DNA of 19,976 nucleotides from Poronia punctata (lineage: Eukaryota > Ascomycota > Sordariomycetes > Xylariales > Xylariaceae): assembly GCA_022579005.1 (NCBI GenBank), contig MU401468.1, positions 1 to 19,976 on the forward strand, given 5' to 3'. Of this stretch, positions 1 to 9,990 are shown piece after piece. Numbering within the stretch: the first letter of the stretch is position 1; each line of letters begins with the position of its first letter. The notes beneath the pieces are model-generated. The model worked only from the letters and a program-made list of their open reading frames with translations, made no database searches and had not been told where the DNA came from. Both the position numbers and the translations under genes were made by a program.

Positions 1-959
1 TCGTCACCGACCCAACTACTGATCTGGCGGTATCCGGCTTAGCTATGGGGGAGCGGACGGGACCCCGCGTTCTCCAGATCCTATGGTCGTATGTACTTTC
101 TTCTATCACAACATTACTTTATATACTGACATGTAGAATAAAAGTAGATAGGTACCTGGTCGATTAATTGGGAATGTGTGGGGTAAGAAATTGATCCCGC
201 CGGCCGTCGGAGGGGCGGGGCAAGGCAAAGAACTAAACTTAACTAAACCGAACGGAAATAAAAGAGCCGTGCCAGAAATTCCGATGCCGATGCCGATGCC
301 GATGTCGATTCCGATACGGCTATATACGAGTATGAGAACACGTCCGGGTCTTGTGCTGTGCTCTACACGTACCTACCCGGTACGACGATCCGAACCTAAA
401 GCTTTAACCTAAGTTAACTACCTCTTTTTTCTGCGTCACAACAGGGGGATAGGCTTTTACTCGTAAACGGACGGGAGGACAATCTTGGCCCATGTCCATA
501 ACATTTAAGAGTCAGGCAGGTCATCAAGAAAAACTGGTACACCCCGAGGAAAATATTATCCATTAGTACTATTCCCAATTTGCCCGTCATGCTGCGATTG
601 TTCATCGCAGTCCGACCAAATTGAAATTCAAGAAAACCTATTGATATAGAAAGATAAGTCATAATATACATTCAACAGGTTCTAACGCCCGCTATGAACC
701 GGAAAATGGAAGTAATGCTAGTTTTTTATATAAAAATTCAATATAACTCCTTGGGGGATATAGCCCGCAGTCTTGCCCTTCGTCTTCTCGTCAAATATAT
801 GCAGGTACAATACATAAAGATAGATAGATATACCATAAAGGCACATGCGCGTTGTGTAGTGAGATATGGCCCTGCCACTATTCCGGTGACAGTACATGAT
901 TCGGTAGAAATGGACAATGTAGGTTATTTTTACATAGGTTAGGCATCCTGGCAAACTCC
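1..959. other. Left-edge intergenic region, no gene seen
   Basis: No reading frame here shows a recognisable domain or a convincing set of fungal exons. The stretch contains a short hexamer repeat near 281-305 and AT-rich DNA around 530-720 and 780-840. Its right end is the 3' flank of the multicopper oxidase gene, whose stop codon is at 960-962. Short open frames on both strands are interrupted and lack family motifs. Confidence 0.6.
281..318. repeat. Imperfect GATGCC hexamer repeat
   Basis: About four tandem copies of a GATGCC/CCGATG unit, the later ones mutated (GATGTC, GATTCC). A similar short run occurs at 13901-13917, so the unit recurs in noncoding DNA of this window. It is not inside a supported gene. 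Confidence 0.7.
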
Positions 960-3093
960 TCATTTGCCAAAATACGAGAGGACCAACGGGTCGTAGGAAT
1001 CGTTTCCATATGCGCTTCCGCCGTAATTCAGATAGCCCTCGATATAAGGCTCGGGAATCTTGCGTAAAATGGATGCGGCGTCGCCAAATACCCAGGCCGT
1101 TTGCATACCTAAAGAAAAGCTTGCATCAGCACGGGGGAAAACAAAAACATTCCAACGTACAAGTTTTGCTGTCTATCTTTCTAACTCACCCATGACGACA
1201 TGGTGCAAGATGTGGCAGTGCATCATCCAAGCACCGACATTCTCATCGGTAATCCTGATACGCCATGCCCTCCAACCAGCTGTGACACTGTCGCTTCCCT
1301 TATCGGCGTAGCGGTAGAGCATGGTAGTGTCGCGTCTCGCCGGCGTGTAGTCTTTGAACCGTTTCTCATTGGCCGCTGCGTCGTACGTCCCATTGCCCGA
1401 TCCGAGGTCGAAATAGTGCTCACCATGCGCGTGCATGGGATGGTACTCGAATTTGCCTCTGGGCCCGGAATTACTTTGCCATACTATGTCTAGTACTTCT
1501 CCGACCTCTGCCGGAAACGCCTTCATGACCGGATCCCAGCCTTGGTTCTGCATGGCTGCCTGGTAGTCCGGCGTCCTTCCGTTTACGTAAGCATCGATGA
1601 GATATGGTGCATAGTGCTTGGCCGCTGCATCTGATTCCGTCCAGGTGAGGCCGTTATTCCTGTTGTTCCGGATTAGTACGGTAACCGTGCTCGAGCATGA
1701 ACGAGGTGAGAACTCGGCGCAACGTACACCCAAACCAGGGACCCCGTAACACTTCCACCGATGTATTGCCCGTCGATGACCTTTTCTTCGAGCGTAATGT
1801 ATATGGTTCGAGTAACCTCGGAGAGCGGCGGGAAAGGCGTCTGTGGGTGCAGGGATTCCAACGTGTATTCGAGCCAGTTGGTAAGTGTGCCGTCTGGGGG
1901 GAGGTCTATGGGCGACTTTTTGGGATTCTTCCCTGGCGGTTTGGATGGCTTGTGGCTATCATGTCCTTTCCCTCCACCTTTGTTATGGCCGTGGCCCCGG
2001 GGCAAAAGGGCCCTCTTTATATTTTGCGCCAACCCCCTGGCCCTCTTGGGAGGGAGACTCCAATTATACTGAAGAAGAGCGTAGCCCTCGCGTCCGGGTG
2101 ACCGCCCTCGAGTCTCGTAACGTATCCAGTACTGGTCTCGGCCCTCCGCGGCAAGTTCATCCTCAGACTTCGCTACAATGAGCGCGTCAAAACGTTGACC
2201 ACCGGCAATTTGAATATGGTCCACTTGAGCTGGCTTGGTATAGTAACCGTCCGCTCCTATGATGGTGAGGTTCGTGTGACCTTCGATTCCGACCTGCATA
2301 AAAGATATCGTAGAGGCACCGATGAAACGGAGCCGGTAGGTTTTTCCCGGGTCCACCGTAATAATGTGCGGCTTGCACGAATCGTCCACGTCATCGTCGA
2401 ACGAGGCCTTGCCCGACTGGTGATTAAAGAGAAGAGCATCCGGCTCTCCGGTCCATTTAAAAGGCAAAGCCGTAAGTCCGCTTTCGATCTCTTTATCCGA
2501 CCTTTTGTAAAAGTCACCCAGCACCACCGGTACGTCCTCGTCATACTGGTAGGGTGGAGACCCGGCATCTTCAACAAATAGAAGCCCGTGGGCGGTCATG
2601 GCTTGGAACCCTACATGAGAGTGATAGAAAAATGTACCGGCATCCCCTATTTCGGGGCGGATTTCATAGTCAAAATACTCTCCAGGGGCGATAGGCCATT
2701 GTGCTGCTTGGGGCGACCCGTCAGAAAAGGGGGCTGTTCGCATGGTAAGTCCATGCCAGTGCTAAGGACAAAGGTTTATTAGCCGTCGACAGCGCACAAG
2801 ATGGTGTCCACAGCGGTACCTACCATGGTCACGTTTAGATTGTCCAGATAGTTGTAGACCCTAACCCAGCTGATTTCTCCTTCTTTCATATATAGGGTCG
2901 GGCCGGGGAATGTGCCGTTGAAGACGACAGAGAGCCGCTTTGTGCAGTCAACTGTTATCTCCTCGGCGGTCGCGTAAAGAGCATAGGTTGGCTGAAACGA
3001 CGAGTCGTGAACGGCCGCGCTGGCCGCTAGGCAGGTCTGCCATAGTCGGGTATGCAACAGCAGGCACACGAAACGGTAAGACCACCGGGCCAT
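960..3093 (-). CDS. Secreted multicopper oxidase, ascorbate-oxidase-like
   Basis: Four exons, 3093-2824, 2761-1728, 1659-1190 and 1108-960, encode 640 aa. The introns are 62, 68 and 81 bp; donors are GTAGGT, GTACGT and GTGAGT, acceptors TTAG, ACAG and TTAG, with CTAAT branch-like sites in the first two. The family oxidises phenolics, ascorbate-like substrates or metals at a type 1 copper and reduces oxygen to water at a trinuclear cluster. All four ligand blocks are present: HWHG at residues 91-94, HSH at 137-139, HPMHAHG at 508-514 and HCHILHHVVMGM at 582-593, including the type 1 Cys583 and axial Met593. A hydrophobic N-terminus with an Ala-rich end near residues 20-27 looks like a signal peptide, which is why I chose the ATG at 3093 over an in-frame ATG at 3369. 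Residues about 328-372, between domains 2 and 3, form an unusual basic His/Lys/Gly-rich insert. The class call is firm; the substrate cannot be read from sequence. Confidence 0.93.
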
Positions 3094-5771
3094 CGTGAAT
3101 GGAGCTGTCGGTGGACTGGCTAATTTTCTGTCCAGGCGGGAAGCATTCCAAAAATGATTCCGCAACGAGGTTGGGATTTGTGTGAATTCGGTTTTATAAC
3201 TTGCGAAACTAAAGATAAATGGAAGGATGTGTAAATAAGGTTTGGTTGTCTCGAGTGGTGATAGTCGAACGCAACGATGAAAATATAAAGAAGTGAAAAC
3301 TCCGGAGACTTCGGTGTCGATAGCCACCCCGCTCCATGCTTTTATGCATCCGAGGTCTGACATATCCATGGAGTGGTGTCATGCCTTTTACTTTCTAAGC
3401 CGTGTCCTCGGTCCACTGGGCACGGAGTGTCTCCCAGTTCGACCGGGATGGGCCATGATAGTCATCTCAGTTCCGACGATACGCTTCTGTTACCGACTGG
3501 AACCGCTCAGATTCCAGGTCATCTCTCCAGTGCCACAGGGCAGGAGGTACAATATTCAGGTAAGTACGAGGGACAACTGTCATGCCTGGGCTCGTCACCT
3601 CTGACCTTGACTCGAAGAGTCGGTTATCATTTCCCAATGACAACGGGATTACAGGCAACAAGCATTTCCCAGGGCCATGCAGACCTTTCCATTTGCCGAG
3701 GCAGGGGATCCTATAGGTGGAGATGAGAAGTCCAAGTTACATGATTTCGGGGGTAGAAAGATATCACAGCAGAGGAACCGGATACGAAGCACTGCCGAAT
3801 GCAGCATTCAAGATAAAAGCCGTGTAATGATGCAGTGATGCCACCATGTCCGGATGGCCAAGGCAGCCCTGCAAAATAAATACCGAGTAGCATGTGTTCC
3901 ATGTGTTCGGGACGCTTAACCGAGACCCGGAGCGTTGCCTGAGTTGTCCGGACACGTAGAAAAGCTTATTCAAATTCATGTATCCTCGATGACATGGCAT
4001 TCATTCACCCTGAGATAGCGTGAAGTCAGCACAAGAAAACAATTCCTTCATGATAGGTAGCGGAACGGGTGGCAATGGGTCATACCTTCCAGAGCACGAG
4101 TTTCGGGTCTATAGTGGGGAAGGTCCAAGTCGACATGGTGCCTCAGGGGTAGGGGACTCTGAGCTGCTCTTCGATTACCATGTATCCTTGAGACAATGCG
4201 TTAGCGGTATGCCGTCTGCCGTCTTCGGCGCAAAAATCCTCAGATCAGGTTCTGGTAATGACGGCCAAATGACATGGCCTTATTTATCACGTCTAGAGCA
4301 CCACGTTATTTCAACCTTGAGAAAGCCCGCACTATAGAGAGGAGATGGGAAATGGGTGAAAGGCTCCGGCGCGAGTCAATCGTCTTTGAATTACAGAAGT
4401 GGACAAGATATCATGCGAAAATCTTTGGACTAATGAGCCTCTAACCTACGCGTACAGTAGTATGCACAGCATATTATGTTTCGTCTGTAGAGAAGAAGGG
4501 GAGCTACACGCACCACTTACGGGTTGTAGATATACCGACAATTTTGTATCTGAACTAACCTAACCTAGTACAAATGCACCAGCCATGTATGGGGTGTATA
4601 CAGTATATACATTGAAATACACTGTGGTATAACAGAAGAAGCGAGACGATTTCACTTTCTGATGCGCTACCAGCCACACTGATCTCACCATTAGCCACAA
4701 CCCACCACAGTGCGGGTGTCATTCCACGTCGTAACTGCAGCTCGCAATGCTTCTTCAAGCTTGATCTTGTCTTTCCCACATCACATACGCATCATACAGC
4801 TGACCTGGTCCCTTGTCTCGACGGAAACTCTAATCTAGGACCTTCTCTTCAGGCTTCGCCTCGTGGAAACCATGGATCACCCTTATCCTTGGACTAGACT
4901 ACTATATTCTCTGTAAACCTGACCTACCTACTCGTACCTCCCATATTGAGGATAGCTGGACGGCTGTAGATGTCCTCCCGCCCGGCGTTTAAGAGAAGCT
5001 GGCTATGATTGCAGGTGCCGAGTTGTCGCCGTCGATCCAGTCAAAACTGATTTTTTCTGAGCGGCGTTTAGTAAAAGTCCGTTTTGCCGTGTCTCGGGTT
5101 CCTATTTTTCGCGTTGCCGTCAATCAAGGCAATCATTTAGATGCTTGTCTAAGGTACTTGATGCATCATGCTGTGACTACATCAGTCGCAGAGGATTGCT
5201 TGCGCTTGCACTTCTTCGCGTCCGCCCAAATAGGGGTATCTTTTTTTTCCCTTTACTTACTGCCTTGCACCTTCCAATACCCGAGAAGGTCCACCCATAC
5301 CTACCGCCTTCTGAAATAACGACCCGAGGCCCAAGGGCATCCCCCAATCGTTCCCGCGTGACGATGCCTGCTTATGATGCCTTTTGATGCCTTCGATCAA
5401 AGGAGGACCTAGTGATTACACCAACACTTACAGGACGGATACGGACTAATTTGGGCAGTAGAATATCGCCCCCTTAATCAATAATGCCATGTGGTATCAC
5501 ACAACGTGTTTCGCACCTCGACTCGTACCTCGAGGGAAAATCCCTGTTAGCCATCGTCATTTTCCCGATCCGCAATTCGATCCCAGATTGCAAGCCGTAC
5601 CTGGTTCAGCAACCGGATCCTCTCATTGACTTGAGTAATTATAACATTAATTTTTCAGCTAGATTCATCATAACTCTTCCATGAAGTATGATCCCGGGAA
5701 ATTGACGCCGATGCCTCACTTGCTTTTATCCGCTGACCCCCACGCGAGCTCAAGACCGCTGACGCCATATT
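3094..5771. other. 2.7-kb intergenic region without a recognisable gene
   Basis: This holds the promoter side of the oxidase and the 3' flank of the polyol dehydrogenase. There are open frames of 64-117 codons on both strands, the longest being 3373-3726 (+), with a 64-codon minus frame at 3467-3661 opposite it. None shows a family motif, and I could not chain them into a gene with convincing splice sites. A lineage-specific small gene or decayed gene cannot be excluded. Confidence 0.5.
3281..3290 (-). promoter_or_regulatory. Possible TATA-like element of the oxidase gene
   Basis: On the minus strand this reads TTTATATTT, about 190 bp upstream of the chosen oxidase start codon. It could position transcription if the leader is around 150 nt. 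No other evidence supports it. Confidence 0.2.
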
Positions 5772-7547
5772 TCACAGCTCACCATCTACTTCATCCACGA
5801 TATGTACCTTGATGCTAAAGGTGGTAGGGTCGGCGCATAACTCAAAGGCCTCAACCGCCTTCTCCAGTGGGAATTTGTGTGTCACCATCTTGTTCAGGTC
5901 CATGATCCCGCCGCTTAAACACTGAATAGCGGCTGGCCATGTGTCGCGGTAACGATTGATAAATTTAAGGTCAATCTTCAAGTCTGATGTCAGCCTTTCG
6001 TCCTTCGCCCCGAGAGCCAACATATACTGGATGCGTCTGGAAAAGAAACTGCCAAACTTACCTCGGCCAAGGACAGGTGCATGAAAGGGATATTGTTCAT
6101 GATGGGTCGGCCCACACCGATTACCACTACAGTAAAAAGTCAGCTCTCCTTACTTGCCACTAGTTATTCAGGGACTGGCTTCGCAAGATGGAGCATATCG
6201 AAGGCAGAGCCCCTGGGGGGAGTGCCCGGATCGATGACTTACTAAGAGTACCACCTCTTCGAACCGAGTAAGCTGCAGTGCACACGCTGGATTCAACTCC
6301 CGTGCACTCCATCACCGATGCCGGTTGCGAATATTCGTCGTCGCCAAACATTTTCCGGATCTCTGCCGCATTTTCCTGCGCACTCATTTTCCCATTCACT
6401 AGGTAGGTCTGACAGCCGGGCACGAATTCCTCTGTTTTTACCGTACCGGTAAGCATCTGCCAACGCACCGGATCGGACATTTTATGAGATGACAGGGAAT
6501 GATGGCCTCCAGGCCCGCTGGGGATACTCGACGTTGTTTACTTACTTGCAAACTTCAAGCGCTCTGCGTTTATGTCGGTGATGATCAAAGGATGGGCACC
6601 AGACGCTCTAGCCGCAGCGAGAGCCACCAGCCCAATAGGACCAGCACCACAAATCAGAGAAGGTTGTCCGAGACGGACATTTGCGCCCTTGATGCCGTGA
6701 AGGATGACGCTTAGGGGCTCAAGCAGTGCGCCTTCGGAATAAGACAGATTATCAGGGATTCTGCTCATGATCAGCCCTTCATCCGACTCGAAGAAGAAAA
6801 CCACACACAGCAACTTACTTGTAAAGCCACTTTGCCGGATGTCGCTTGAATCTCTGGATCGTTCCAGCGTCGGGCCAGATGCCCGAAAACTTTACGTTAT
6901 CGCAGAGGTTATATCGACCTTCCATGCAGAGAAAACACTGTTCGCATGGTTCCTGAGGCTCAACGCCCACTCTATCACCTAGACGAATCCGACACGTCAA
7001 TTATTGCCAGTCCACATATATGACGGAAAAAAAGGAAGAAAAACGGCACATACCAGGCTTGAGATTCGTCACCCCTGAACCACACTTGAGAACTATACCA
7101 GCAGCTTCGTGTCCCAGGATACAATCACCCTTGACCTCAAGAGACCCTATACGGCCGGATTTCCACAGATGCATATCCGAACTGCCCCCATTTCGTCAGT
7201 ACCCATTATAATCAAACCATTGACAAAGAGGAATGAACGAATGAATGAATGAATGAATGGATGACTTACCCGCATATACCAGAGCATTTAATCTGCAAGA
7301 TGACCTCCCCCGCCCCCGGTTCCTCTATAGGGGCATCGACGAGCTTTATCCTGTGGTCCTCTGTGACTTGGAGAGATGGGTTCTTGTATTTTGTAGCATC
7401 GCCGTTTGTGTGTCCATTATTAGTGTGGCCGTTGGTATGTCCATTGGTATGTCCGTTAGCATCGCCATTGGTGTGTCCATTGGTGTGTCCATTGGTGTGT
7501 CCATTCGACGACACCTGCGTCTCATCGGTAGTGTTAGAGAGGCCCAT
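5772..7547 (-). CDS. Zinc-dependent polyol dehydrogenase, L-arabinitol 4-dehydrogenase/sorbitol dehydrogenase-like
   Basis: Seven exons (7547-7270, 7181-7054, 6978-6819, 6760-6546, 6431-6243, 6126-6062, 5975-5772) encode 412 aa. The six introns are 58-116 bp, with donors GTAAGT or GTATGT. This medium-chain dehydrogenase group oxidises a sugar alcohol to a ketose with NAD+, as in fungal L-arabinose catabolism. Catalytic zinc ligands are visible as Cys92 in GICGSD and His117-Glu118 in GHEAAG. The four structural-zinc cysteines are Cys147, Cys150, Cys153 and Cys161. GAGPIG at 227-232 followed by Asp251 in ITDI fits an NAD-binding Rossmann fold. C-terminal blocks ([35 protein letters not shown]) match the arabinitol/sorbitol dehydrogenase type better than xylitol dehydrogenase. 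At 412 aa it is longer than the usual 360-390, because residues 15-49 are an Asn-Gly-His-Thr repeat tail. The ATG at 7547 is the first ATG in frame. The exact substrate is uncertain, as the N-terminal and middle blocks diverge from canonical LadA. Confidence 0.9.
7231..7259. repeat. GAAT tetranucleotide microsatellite in a dehydrogenase intron
   Basis: Tandem GAAT units, one mutated to GAAC, lie inside the first intron (7182-7269) of the polyol dehydrogenase gene, close to its GTAAGT donor at 7269. Length change here would alter intron size but not the protein. Confidence 0.85.
7401..7505 (-). repeat. 12-bp coding minisatellite (Asn-Gly-His-Thr repeats)
   Basis: In the sense of the dehydrogenase gene the unit is AATGGACACACC, encoding Asn-Gly-His-Thr. 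About eight copies span residues 15-49, two units degenerate to Asn-Gly-Asp-Ala, and one Asn is inserted at residue 43/44. Third-position changes (AAC for AAT, GGC for GGA, CAT for CAC) separate some copies while others are identical, which suggests recent expansion by slippage or unequal exchange. All changes keep the reading frame. Confidence 0.9.
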
Positions 7548-7655
7548 GATCCTTTTCGAATAGAGATTAACTTTAGTGTACAAGGTAAGGTAGGTTACTT
7601 TTAGATTGGTTTATAACAGGGTCAAAGCCGTATGTATGTAGGTAGGAGGGAAGGA

Positions 7656-7663
7656 TATATATA
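7656..7663 (-). promoter_or_regulatory. Candidate TATA box of the polyol dehydrogenase gene
   Basis: A TATATATA run lies 109-116 bp upstream of the dehydrogenase ATG. The spacing allows a leader of roughly 50-80 nt. The call rests on sequence and position only. Confidence 0.4.
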
Positions 7664-7801
7664 GACTAGATGAGATAGAAGAAGGAGAAAAAGGGGGATC
7701 GATCAAGTTTCGGGAAGCGGGATAGTTTCTTTTATAATACACACAACCTCATACAACATCGTGCCTAGTTAAGTAGTCTAAGGTATAGAACAAGCAGACC
7801 C

Positions 7802-7807
7802 GGCTAA
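7802..7807 (+). promoter_or_regulatory. GGCTAA, possible XlnR/XYR1-type site
   Basis: GGCTAA is the known core motif of the fungal pentose regulator XlnR/XYR1, and this copy lies about 255 bp upstream of the polyol dehydrogenase start. A 6-bp match is expected often by chance, so this is only suggestive. Confidence 0.2.
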
Positions 7808-9209
7808 CTAACCCAAACACTACCCGTCTCTATTTTTCTTTAGACTAGTTTACCTAGGTTAGAAGCGTACAGACTACCCAAGTTAGTCATGGTAAACAGG
7901 TATGTACGAGTATTGTTCACGTGCCTTCAGTACGTTGTCCTAGCCCAACTCGACCCGATCCAGCCCGGTCCAGTCCAGACAAGAAAAAGACAACACACAG
8001 AACGGACATGCATCACGAAGATCCTTCCTCCTCATCCATCCATCCAGATACCCCTTGTTCTTCCTTCCCATTAGTGAATCATACATAACATATATTATCA
8101 TAGTTTGGTAAGTCGGTAGGTAGTCAAATGGATCATGGATGATATGAGCAACAACGGATTACCCGATTCGGATGTCCCGCTTTGGTCGGTGGGGGGACCA
8201 AGCTAGAACTAACCCCTACACAGAAAAGAGCTTCACTTCTCGCACTTCTCGCCCGCTAAAAAGGGCCTCGCGCAGCACCCAAGAATCAACAACGCAGAAA
8301 AACGTTTAGCGCGGCGACCGGCTTTCTGTGGGGAAATGGGGAACATGGGGGGTGGATCGTGAGTGTAAAAGAAGAAGGTCCAGATTCTCTGCCTCTTTTC
8401 ATCGTCAATAGCACATAACCTGGTTGACTACTTAGATTCCATGTCGATACCTAGGTAAGGTTACACATGGGCGGACTAGGTAGCATATATCATATGGATA
8501 CATATGAATCGTACTGATGATACATGTATGTGAAGGTATAACACGTATCACATGTATCAAATTTATATTTATATGGTAGGCTAGGCTAGGTAGGAGAGAG
8601 ATGGAAAAGGAGAGAATACAACACATTACCAACTTACTGTGTATACGCACGTAGATAGAACACGCGCCTCTCTGCCGTGTACCGCATAGACGTTTTGGCG
8701 CTGGGCGTCACGTTTAAAGTATGGTACGGCCCAATTTAAATCTTCCAGGCGAAGCTGGGAGACTGCAGCCGTTGCATTCCTGTAACACCATGTTGCATTG
8801 GAAAACTTTTTCTTTCTTGCTCTTGACCTGAAGAAAAAACGCGGGCATCGGATAGCGTTGGCGGGGTCATCTAGTGATAGTCGAGCGGTCATGATCAGCC
8901 AACCGTAGTCACGTATTCGCCCGCCTCCCTTTCAAGACTACTACACAGTGATGAGTACCGACCGGGCCACCAAAAGTTCCAAACGTATGTAGTCGTGGTA
9001 GTCTCTATCTAGGTAATTAGGATTCGACCCGGAACTTACATACGTAGTCGCCATACGTACAGGATCAGACTACCCCACGAGGGGTACCCGACGCTACCTG
9101 AACCCCTGGGACGCAGCTGAGGGGTGTGGTGCCTCTCGAGGATACTAACGATGCAGGTACTAAATTAGTGTAAGCTTGGCCTGGCCCGGCTATGGGCTGC
9201 GCTTATGAG

Positions 9210-9242
9210 ACTAGTCCGGGGACTAGTCTAGTCCGTTCGGAC
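9210..9242. repeat. Two adjacent perfect palindromes
   Basis: ACTAGTCC (9210-9217) and GGACTAGT (9220-9227) form an 8-bp inverted repeat with a 2-bp spacer. GTCCG (9231-9235) and CGGAC (9238-9242) form a 5-bp inverted repeat with a 2-bp TT spacer. GTCC/GGAC is shared by both. No gene is close enough to assign a role. Confidence 0.7.
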
Positions 9243-9967
9243 CTCAACGGCACGAGGGAAGAATCTCGACCGCAATCCTTTGTGTTGGCTCAACACGGGG
9301 AGCATATGGGAGAGTGAACATTGGGCCCTAGACAACCATCAGTTGACACTAATCCCCACATGAGCGTCCCACCTCCGAGGCCATTGCTTTCACGGAAAAG
9401 AATATCCATCGCATTTCTTCAAACGGCACCAAGGATCGATGTCATGTACGTGCTCGTACGTGTACAAGACACAGGTCCTGCTTGTCGAGCGCAGCTACAT
9501 CAGAAAGATATGAGCCGGGTGCTCCTGAATAGTCCTACCGGTCAGGAGAGAAACCCCACTTTGCACGGCATGGCCCTTCTCGGGATGGCTTCCCACGTGC
9601 AGATGCCGGGTCCAGCCTCTCCTTTTCGACGACCGACTTTCAACTCCCGCCCTACCACAAGTCGGACGTGCTGATGGCCAGAAGTAGGCACATATCTTAT
9701 GCTGCTACAAGACGACCGCCTGGGTCAATTTAGTATAGCAGTCCCTCAACTTGGCTTGAATTGCAAGGCCTTATCCTAGAAGCGATGGGTCTGATGTCAC
9801 GGCGTGTCAGATGGGCGGTTAGAGGGGGCTCTGTCGCTCTTTCAGATATGCCGGCACTGAATACCCCCGTCGCGGGTCTCACGCAGACCTTCCCTTAGCT
9901 GCGTGCTACGGACAAACTCCAAAAGTAGTCCAAATTCTGCAGTGTTAGCGGTGAAACACTGACTCGA

Positions 9968-9990
9968 TCGTCCCTCGTCCCTCGTCCCTC
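9968..9990. repeat. Three-copy TCGTCCC tandem repeat
   Basis: Three consecutive copies of the 7-bp unit TCGTCCC, followed by a pyrimidine-rich stretch. It lies in noncoding DNA. Confidence 0.7.

Noticed and set aside
1673..1733. Reading through the oxidase intron, which leaves two overlapping separate frames and suggests a broken gene
   Set aside because: A GTACGT donor at 1727, a TACTAAT branch site and an ACAG acceptor ending at 1660 restore one continuous frame (SLVWVNNGLTWTES).
3094..3369. In-frame ATG at 3369 that would add 92 residues to the oxidase N-terminus
   Set aside because: The ATG at 3093 gives a signal-peptide-like start for a secreted enzyme; the extension has no family similarity that I can see. 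Transcript data could reverse this.
7548..7583. Extension of the dehydrogenase frame upstream to 7583
   Set aside because: The codon at 7583 is TTG, not ATG; the first in-frame ATG is at 7547.
7249..7604. Plus-strand frames with repeated Val-Cys-Pro-Leu or Gly-Val-Ser-Ile units
   Set aside because: They are the antisense reading of the dehydrogenase minisatellite.
9321..9674. 117-codon plus-strand frame in the gene-poor region
   Set aside because: It begins with TTG, shows no domain or splice context, and its composition is unremarkable.
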